Virus record (IMG/VR): IMGVR_UViG_3300039191_000018 | Span: 1-20,506 of that record | Origin: a virus | Direction: 5' to 3' (one strand) | DNA: 20,506 nt | Part shown: one piece after another, positions 15,228 through 20,506 of the stretch | Layout: each line of letters begins with the position of its first letter | Position numbering within the stretch: the stretch's first letter is position 1 | Program-made: the position numbers and the translations under genes | Notes under the pieces: generated by a model | The model's input: the letters and a program-made list of their open reading frames with translations, nothing else | Database searches by the model: none | What the model was told of the DNA's origin: nothing

Positions 15228-18200
15228 ATAGGGTTCTTCGAGACGATATGGGATGTGTCAGGCCGTGCCGTCAACACCGGTGCCGGACGAGCAATCAACG
15301 AAACCTTTGACGCTTTTGAGAGCTTCGACCGTTGGGCCTCCGCCAATCTTGACTCCATCGGTATTCCTACGCGTATACAACTCGTGGACAAGGACGGCAA
15401 CTTCGACTTAGACCTCAAGTATAGCCATGAGGTTGACATGGATGCCACCGCGTATGGTAATCTGAATATCGGCTCGTTCGATGGCCCTAAAACCACTACA
15501 GGAGGCCTCGTATCTGGTATTGCCCAGTTTGGTGTGGGCTTCTTTGGTGCCGGTAAGTTCACCAAACTGTCCGGTATCCGTGCTATGTTCGTCAACAGTG
15601 CAATCTCTGATGCCTTGGTCTTCGATCCAGACCACAAGAACGTCATGGGCATGCTGGACGGATTGGAAATCGACACAAGTGCCGTACGGGAAATCCTCGC
15701 GACCGACCCAGACGACCCTGAGTTCATCAACAGGTTACGCAACGTGGCCGATCCTGTCGGCGTTATTGATAACTTGGAAGTCATAGACGGGAAAATCGAC
15801 ACAGGTGCCGTAGGGGAAATCTTTGCTACCGACCCCGACGACCCTGAGTACATCAACCGGCTACGCAACGTGGCCGAGGGTGTAATCATTGGTGGTATCT
15901 TGGAAGCCATAGGTTTCGGTATCAAGGCCGCTCGAGCAGAGAAGATGGGAAACCCCACGGAAGCAAGGCGTCTCAGCGCCCTTGAGAAGGAAGCACTTAA
16001 GCCCCTAGATGACGCCCTGCGTGAGCAGGCAGCCAAAGCCAAAGACGAGGCCAAGGAAACTCTCGAGACCGCTAAAGAGATGTTTGGGGACGACTTCGCG
16101 ACACCTAAGGTCGATCCTGATGTACAAGTCAACACGGACCTTGGGGATACACCCTCGGTTCGCCCTGAAACACCCACAGAACCCGGCAAGAACCGCATCT
16201 ACCTGCCGCCTGAGAAGGCTGAGAAGATCAGGTTGCAATCCGCTCTGGCGCGTGACAAGAGCCTCGGTGAGAAGCTTACGGACCTCTCGTGGCGCTCGCC
16301 TGCGACCATGAGGGACCTTGACGCGGTATCCGACGAGATTGCAGGGGTCTCGGCTGTTCTCAAGGAACAGATCATGAAGGCCAAAGGTGGTGACGTACAG
16401 AGTCTGGCAACCATCCAGATGAAAGCCGCAGCGGCCAAGCGTCGTCTCATGGAGCAAGCCTCGGACCCTGAGGCACTCATGAAGACACTCCAGACCACCT
16501 ACAAGGGGGACCCTGAAGGTATGGCAGCTGAGATGATCGCTCGAGAGGACTTCACGATGTCGCTCGGCAATAAGATCACCGAGATGGCTCAGAACATTTC
16601 CAAGGGCCAGTTTCACCCAGAAGCCATGAAGGGTTACGCTTCCTTCGAGGAGTATAAGCTGGCATTTGATACAAACCTCGAGGTTTACGCGAACGCACTA
16701 TCCGGCAACAACGCCAACCGGGCAAACGTCGGTCGCACCATGCGGGCCATGCAGATTGCTCGGAAGTCCACCGAGGGTATCGAGAGAATTCTGAGTGACC
16801 CCAGCATGTTCAAAGACGTTGACGCCAAGGCGAAAGCTATTGCTGATCCGGCGAACGCTGGTAAGCCCATCCTGACGACCACCGAAGCTGCCCTGAAGCA
16901 CCTTCACGGGTATATGGAGCGGCTCAACTCCTACCGGATCAACGCACTGCTGTCTGGTCCAGGTACGCAGGAGGTCAATATCATCTCAAACGCGGTCAAC
17001 GGCTTCGCCATTCCCACAGAGCAGTTCTTGGGTGGCATGTCGACGGGTGACGTAAAAATGATGACACACGCAACTCGTCAAATCCAAGGCTACATGGCTG
17101 GTCTCATGGACAGTGTCAAAGCTGCTGGCCAAGCTGGCTGGTGGGATGATGCGATCCTCGATCCTTATTCTCAGAAGCTGGAAGACCAGAGCGTCATGGG
17201 GCAAATCCTTGAGCCTCCATCGGGCAACTCCTCGCTCGCGAAAGTGGATAAGGGAATGAAGCTGCCCCAGCGTGGTCTCATGACCATGGATGAGTTCTTC
17301 AAGCAGTCCCAATACCGGGGGCGGGTGTTCGCTGATGCTAATGCGATGGCCAACTCGAAGCGTCTCAAGGGCGCTGAGAAGACTGAGTTCATCCAGAAGT
17401 ACCTGAAAGAAAGCTACGATGAAGCAGGTGCAGCAACCCGTGCGGATGCTCTCCTACAAGCCCGTCGTGCCACATTTACTGAACCACTGGAACCTGGCTC
17501 GTTCGCTGCAAGCATCCAACAGAACGCCCTCACGCATCCCGAATTTCGGTTCGTGGTCCCTTTTATCAGGACACCTATCAACCTCACGTCACAGACGTAT
17601 CAACATGCGCCTCTCGTGGGGACATTGTCTAAGCGTTTCCGTGATGACATCGCGGCGGGCGGCGTAAGGGCTGCTCAAGCGCGAGGGCGTCAGATATTAG
17701 GCACCGCGCTTGTGGGCATAGCAGGCACTCTGGCAGCCCAAGGTATGATCACAGGTGCAGGGCCTCAAGACCCTCGTATCCGCAAGGTGTGGATCAAGAA
17801 CAACCAGCCGTACTCTTTCCGCATCCCGCAGGAAGATGGCTCGGTCAGCTTTGTGTCCTACGCACGTCTCGAACCATTGTCCAACGTCTTCTCTATCGCG
17901 GCTGATGCTGTGGAAATTGCAGCAGATGAATATAACGAGTCTGATACCACTCCAATGATTCAGGCCCTGCTTATATCCATCATGGATAACACGATCAACA
18001 AGACGTTCACTAAGAGTCTCTATGAAGCCATGTTGGGGTTAGTTGGGAGACCACATGAACAGGAAGCCGCTCTGCGAAACACGGTGGCCTCGTTTGTGCC
18101 CAACGTGTTGAACCAGACCAACGGCGATAAAGCCCTCAGGGAAACCCGCGATATGGCCGATGCCATATTGGCCCGAACCGGGCTGTACAATGGTATCGAT

Positions 18201-18779
18201 CCCAAGCGGAACGTGTTGGGTGAGCCTATTATCCGAACGCTTCCGAAGTACGATCCCCTAGGATTGACTGATGATGACAATAGAGTGATCGATCCCGTTC
18301 TGAAAGAGATCACTGAGTCTGCAATCCACAACCAATCGGTTGCAGGTCAGCCCTCCAAAAAGATCGCAGGTCCCAACAATATCGACCTAACGGACATAGA
18401 GTCGGAGAACAACCCAAACCAGACACTCTACGACGAGTGGCTGGAGAAGACAGGAACCACAGAGATCGATGGAAAGAACCTAAGGGAAACCCTCACGGAA
18501 CTCATCAAGACCCGAGACTACCTCACTGCCCCACAGGGCAACATAGGCGTGAATGGCCGAGGCACACGAGGCTCGCTCATTCGTTCCAGCATCGAAGCGT
18601 TCAGAACCAAAGCTCGGTCTGAAATCCCTCAGCTTATGGACCTAATCACTGCGGAGAAGAAGGGAACGGGTGAGCTGCTTCAAATACAATCGAAGCGTAA
18701 TCGCGAACTGTTCCCCTCCCAGTCTAATCCACCAAACGTCCTCAAGAAGAAAACAACCTTCGAGGACCTACTCAAATAA
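14904..18779 (+). CDS. gp16-like large internal virion (DNA ejection) protein
   Basis: A 1291-residue protein in the position of T7 gp16 (1318 residues), which is ejected and spans the inner membrane to pull in DNA. No transglycosylase domain is present; that function is on the preceding gene. The N-terminus has a 54-residue module (DYEGIPQQAVDSLLANPEK...) duplicated in tandem (1-54, 55-108), and a 28-residue block is duplicated at 256-283 and 298-325. Hydrophobic stretches at about 200-218 and 930-953 could insert in a membrane. The C-terminal half contains FRFVVPFIRTPINLTSQTY and a PYSFRIPQEDGSVSF strand region that, from memory, recurs in large virion proteins of marine podoviruses. The start has AAGGAA upstream; a second in-frame ATG begins the second module at 15066. 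Confidence 0.85.
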   Translation: MADYEGIPQQAVDSLLANPEKADGFDQVFGKGRAAEVLAGRDPQPEPKDNKSPQMADYEEIPQQAVDSLLANPEKASGFDQVFGKGRAEEVLASRDPQPEPKAKKSPEIGFFETIWDVSGRAVNTGAGRAINETFDAFESFDRWASANLDSIGIPTRIQLVDKDGNFDLDLKYSHEVDMDATAYGNLNIGSFDGPKTTTGGLVSGIAQFGVGFFGAGKFTKLSGIRAMFVNSAISDALVFDPDHKNVMGMLDGLEIDTSAVREILATDPDDPEFINRLRNVADPVGVIDNLEVIDGKIDTGAVGEIFATDPDDPEYINRLRNVAEGVIIGGILEAIGFGIKAARAEKMGNPTEARRLSALEKEALKPLDDALREQAAKAKDEAKETLETAKEMFGDDFATPKVDPDVQVNTDLGDTPSVRPETPTEPGKNRIYLPPEKAEKIRLQSALARDKSLGEKLTDLSWRSPATMRDLDAVSDEIAGVSAVLKEQIMKAKGGDVQSLATIQMKAAAAKRRLMEQASDPEALMKTLQTTYKGDPEGMAAEMIAREDFTMSLGNKITEMAQNISKGQFHPEAMKGYASFEEYKLAFDTNLEVYANALSGNNANRANVGRTMRAMQIARKSTEGIERILSDPSMFKDVDAKAKAIADPANAGKPILTTTEAALKHLHGYMERLNSYRINALLSGPGTQEVNIISNAVNGFAIPTEQFLGGMSTGDVKMMTHATRQIQGYMAGLMDSVKAAGQAGWWDDAILDPYSQKLEDQSVMGQILEPPSGNSSLAKVDKGMKLPQRGLMTMDEFFKQSQYRGRVFADANAMANSKRLKGAEKTEFIQKYLKESYDEAGAATRADALLQARRATFTEPLEPGSFAASIQQNALTHPEFRFVVPFIRTPINLTSQTYQHAPLVGTLSKRFRDDIAAGGVRAAQARGRQILGTALVGIAGTLAAQGMITGAGPQDPRIRKVWIKNNQPYSFRIPQEDGSVSFVSYARLEPLSNVFSIAADAVEIAADEYNESDTTPMIQALLISIMDNTINKTFTKSLYEAMLGLVGRPHEQEAALRNTVASFVPNVLNQTNGDKALRETRDMADAILARTGLYNGIDPKRNVLGEPIIRTLPKYDPLGLTDDDNRVIDPVLKEITESAIHNQSVAGQPSKKIAGPNNIDLTDIESENNPNQTLYDEWLEKTGTTEIDGKNLRETLTELIKTRDYLTAPQGNIGVNGRGTRGSLIRSSIEAFRTKARSEIPQLMDLITAEKKGTGELLQIQSKRNRELFPSQSNPPNVLKKKTTFEDLLK
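15669..15878 (+). repeat. Second in-frame duplication in the gp16-like gene (126-bp period)
   Basis: The blocks 15669-15752 and 15795-15878 match at 74 of 84 bases by hand count. Both encode I-D-T-x-A-V followed by ATDPDDPE and INRLRNVA. The 126-bp spacing keeps the frame. Confidence 0.92.
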
Positions 18780-18791
18780 TAGGAAGGTCCA

Positions 18792-19019
18792 ATGGCAGCT
18801 AATGAAGAACTGCTCGGTCTGCTGCACGAAGCTGTGGCAGGCGACCTCCTCCGGCGTGTCAAGTCGGGGGAGGCAACATCCAGCGAGATGAGCGTTGTCG
18901 TCAAGTTCCTCAAGGACAATGGCATCGAAGCATTACCCACTGAAAACAACAGCCTAGGTAATCTTGTTAAAGAGATGCCTGAATTTAGCGAAGAGGATGG
19001 CCTCTATGCAAAACACTGA
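18792..19019 (+). CDS. Probable small terminase subunit (T7 gp18-like)
   Basis: A 75-residue helical protein. The order of an N-terminal helix (LLGLLHEAVAGDLLRRVKSG), E-A-T-x-x-E-M-S-V, VVKFLKDNGIEALP, and an acidic M-P-E-F-x-E-E-D end is typical of small terminases of T7-like marine phages (helix-turn-helix type, about 70-100 residues). This subunit recognises phage DNA and regulates the large terminase during packaging. The ribosome binding site is AGGAAGG. It overlaps the membrane-protein gene by 14 bases. The large terminase is not in the window. The call is from recall of the family pattern. Confidence 0.7.
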   Translation: MAANEELLGLLHEAVAGDLLRRVKSGEATSSEMSVVVKFLKDNGIEALPTENNSLGNLVKEMPEFSEEDGLYAKH

Positions 19020-19299
19020 CCCTGCGTACCAAGACGACAGCATGTTCGTAGCACAAGGTCAACATATACGCGACCCTATGATCCACGACTTGCACTCTCG
19101 GGTCACCAAGCTCGAACACTCAACCAGCGAGGCCCGTACGAACATCGCGGTTCTCCTGAACGACCTCTCATACGTAAAGCGTGAAGTCACTGGTATCTCC
19201 AAGGGTATCAACAAGGTTCTCTGGTCCATCGGTCTATCCGTTATCGGAGCGATCACCACGTTCATCCTCTCAGGTGGTATCACAATCGTTCAACCCTGA
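19006..19299 (+). CDS. Small membrane protein, holin/XhlA-like
   Basis: A 97-residue protein from ATG 19006, chosen because GAGG lies 8 bases upstream; a longer frame from 18964 would overlap the terminase gene more. Residues about 28-68 form a charged, probably coiled-coil helix (HDLHSRVTKLEHS, then LNDLSYVKREV). This is followed by one membrane segment at 71-94 (VLWSIGLSVIGAITTFILSG) and a very short tail. This layout matches the XhlA/haemolysin-type holin-like family and the gene-17.5-type lysis position near terminase. It is probably involved in membrane permeabilisation at lysis. A structural membrane anchor is the alternative. No endolysin is in the window. Confidence 0.65.
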   Translation: MQNTDPAYQDDSMFVAQGQHIRDPMIHDLHSRVTKLEHSTSEARTNIAVLLNDLSYVKREVTGISKGINKVLWSIGLSVIGAITTFILSGGITIVQP

Positions 19300-19320
19300 C
19301 ATTACACTCAAGGAGGTCTA

Positions 19321-20283
19321 ATGGCCTACTCAGAAGCCCTGTATACGGGCGACGGCACTACCACCGACTTTGTAGTGCCCTTTGACTACCTCGATCAAAG
19401 CCACGTCTATGTGGCCGTCGATAAGGTTCCAACCTCTGCGGCTGGCTCCAACTACAAAGCAGAGTTAATCAACAGTTCGACAATTCGCGTCAACTCGGTG
19501 GTCGCTGGGGACCCCGTACCCGCTGGCATCGAGGTTCGCGTATTTCGGAAAACACCAATCACTAACCCCGCAGTGGTATTTGGTGGAGGCGCTTCCCTTT
19601 CGTCGGAAAACCTAAACAAAAACTCACAGTACCTGACGTTCGCGCTTCAAGAAGCCACGGATACAAACGAGATATTTACCTCTCTGTACTTAGGTGCTTT
19701 CGAGAGTGAACCCCTCACGGATAATGAAGGTGACCCCCTAAAAACGGGTGCGATCTACTACAACTCTGAGGGAGGTATGCTGTTTTACTATACTGGCTCT
19801 ATATGGGAGGACCTTGAGGGACCCCGTGGATTCGATGGTCCCATTGGTCCAACAGGTGCTACAGGACCCGTAGGTCCTCAGGGTGCCCAAGGTGAGACAG
19901 GACCTATTGGTCCCGATGGTCCCCAAGGTGAGACAGGACCTATTGGTCCCGATGGTCCCCAAGGTGAGACAGGACCTATTGGTCCAGTAGGTCCTCAAGG
20001 CGACACCGGACCACAGGGTATCCAAGGGCCAACGGGCGACACCGGCCCACAAGGCGACACCGGACCACAAGGTATCCAAGGGCCAACGGGTGACACCGGC
20101 CCCGCTGGTACAGACGCGACGGTGAACGCCACCAATGTCGTGGCGGCAGGCGGGGTTCTCAGCGACCCGACTGGCGTAACTGGTGCAGACGCAGTGGCGA
20201 ACATCCTGAGCATGACACAAGCAGAATACAACGCAATCGGCACGCCAAACGCAGCGACAATTTACATAATTACGGACGCATAA
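19321..20283 (+). CDS. Tail fibre / adaptor with T7 gp17-type N-terminus and collagen-like shaft
   Basis: The first about 120 residues match the N-terminal fibre domain of T7 gp17 that plugs into the tail nozzle: [17 protein letters not shown], a VEVRVFRKT-type strand (here EVRVFRKTP), and the [21 protein letters not shown] helix. Residues 167-265 are 33 uninterrupted Gly-X-Y triplets, rich in Pro, Gln, Asp and Thr, expected to form a collagen triple helix. The last 55 residues end T-Q-A-E-Y-N-A-I...ATIYIITD, a short motif common at phage tail-protein ends. At 320 residues against 553 in T7 gp17 there is no room for a large receptor-binding tip, so this is probably a shaft or adaptor for the following gene. 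The ribosome binding site is AAGGAGG. Confidence 0.9.
   Translation: MAYSEALYTGDGTTTDFVVPFDYLDQSHVYVAVDKVPTSAAGSNYKAELINSSTIRVNSVVAGDPVPAGIEVRVFRKTPITNPAVVFGGGASLSSENLNKNSQYLTFALQEATDTNEIFTSLYLGAFESEPLTDNEGDPLKTGAIYYNSEGGMLFYYTGSIWEDLEGPRGFDGPIGPTGATGPVGPQGAQGETGPIGPDGPQGETGPIGPDGPQGETGPIGPVGPQGDTGPQGIQGPTGDTGPQGDTGPQGIQGPTGDTGPAGTDATVNATNVVAAGGVLSDPTGVTGADAVANILSMTQAEYNAIGTPNAATIYIITDA
19891..20106 (+). repeat. Tandem repeats in the collagen-like shaft
   Basis: Three 36-bp units (19891-19926, 19927-19962, 19963-19998; the first two identical) are followed by two near-identical 54-bp units (19999-20052, 20053-20106). All keep the 9-base Gly-X-Y codon period. Confidence 0.92.
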
Positions 20284-20284
20284 A

Positions 20285-20506
20285 ATGGCCCTAAAACTTG
20301 GCGCAAACTCAATCAACAAACTATATCTTGGCAGCACGGCAATCAACAAGGCTTACCTTGGCGCGATCGTTTTGTTTTCAGGCGGCGGCGCAGTCCCCTT
20401 CTCCCCTGCTGATCTGTTCACGGGAAGCGAGACAGGGGTCGTCTACGATGTCTCCGATCTGTCCAGCATGAACACGGAGCCGGACCAGTCCGGCAGTGTT
20501 CCCGCA
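20285..20506 (+). CDS. Partial tail/adhesin-like protein (runs off window end)
   Basis: The first 74 residues of a gene open at the right edge. It begins MALKLGANSINKLYLGSTAINKAYLGA, a doubled I-N-K-x-Y-L-G segment. It continues with a GGG linker and DLFTGSETGVVYDVSDLSSM. Similar starts (S-x-x-Y-L-G-S repeats followed by P-A-D-L-F and a W/V-Y-D-x-S-D-L-S block) are, from memory, common in phage tail proteins carrying lectin-like or lipase-like C-terminal domains. It starts 1 base after the fibre stop and is probably co-translated, so it may supply the receptor-binding tip that the short fibre lacks. Only the N-terminus is visible. Confidence 0.65.
   Translation, partial: MALKLGANSINKLYLGSTAINKAYLGAIVLFSGGGAVPFSPADLFTGSETGVVYDVSDLSSMNTEPDQSGSVPA

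Noticed and set aside
15143-16198. Antisense open frame (351 codons) inside the gp16-like gene
   Set aside because: Low-complexity Ser/Pro/Ala translation, created by codon bias of the sense gene; no neighbours on the minus strand.
19891-20106. CRISPR-like array
   Set aside because: The units are contiguous, in frame and encode Gly-X-Y triplets; there are no spacers.
1-20506. Lysogeny functions or attachment site
   Set aside because: No integrase, repressor or tRNA-derived att core is visible; the gene set is that of a lytic phage.

Overview
The window is about 20.5 kb of a tailed bacteriophage genome of the T7-like (podovirus) type, with every supported gene on the + strand. A class II, adenosylcobalamin-dependent ribonucleotide reductase, a flavin-dependent thymidylate synthase (ThyX) and a T7-like virion module occur together here. 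Together they point to a marine phage of the roseophage SIO1/cobavirus group (now placed in Zobellviridae), which infects Rhodobacteraceae. That placement is from memory of the family, not from a search. No RNA polymerase, DNA polymerase, integrase or large terminase gene lies in the window.

Region 1 (1-3740) is nucleotide metabolism plus small genes. It holds the class II reductase, a 42-residue basic protein whose start overlaps the reductase stop, an unrecognised 126-residue gene bracketed by a perfect 34-bp direct repeat, thyX, a 30-codon glutaredoxin remnant overlapping the thyX stop, and a small conserved-looking protein. These genes would make deoxynucleotides and dTMP for phage replication. 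The glutaredoxin would have been a reductant partner but is cut short.

Region 2 (3740-8250) is head assembly: a proline-rich gp7.3-like protein, portal (gp8), scaffold (gp9) and major capsid protein (gp10). A zinc-ribbon, arginine/lysine-rich gene and a 399-nt non-coding, hairpin-rich stretch sit between scaffold and capsid. A strong hairpin terminator follows the capsid gene, as T7's T-phi does.

Region 3 (8250-18780) is the tail tube and the DNA-ejection apparatus: TtpA (gp11), TtpB (gp12), then gp13-, gp14-, gp15- and gp16-like internal virion proteins. The lytic transglycosylase domain is at the C-terminus of the gp15-like protein, followed by an EF-hand-like loop, whereas T7 carries it on gp16. 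The 1291-residue gp16-like protein has two separate in-frame tandem duplications.

Region 4 (18780-20506) holds a probable small terminase, a small one-helix (holin/XhlA-like) membrane protein, and a short fibre with a T7 gp17-type N-terminus and 33 uninterrupted collagen Gly-X-Y triplets. The start of another adhesin-like gene runs off the window end. T7 has fibre, holin, then small terminase; here the terminase and holin come before the fibre.

No clearly new defence or mobile system was found. The best candidates for something undescribed are the zinc-ribbon gene with the structured non-coding stretch beside it, the repeat-bracketed insert near thyX, and the repeat-driven growth of the gp16-like and fibre genes.
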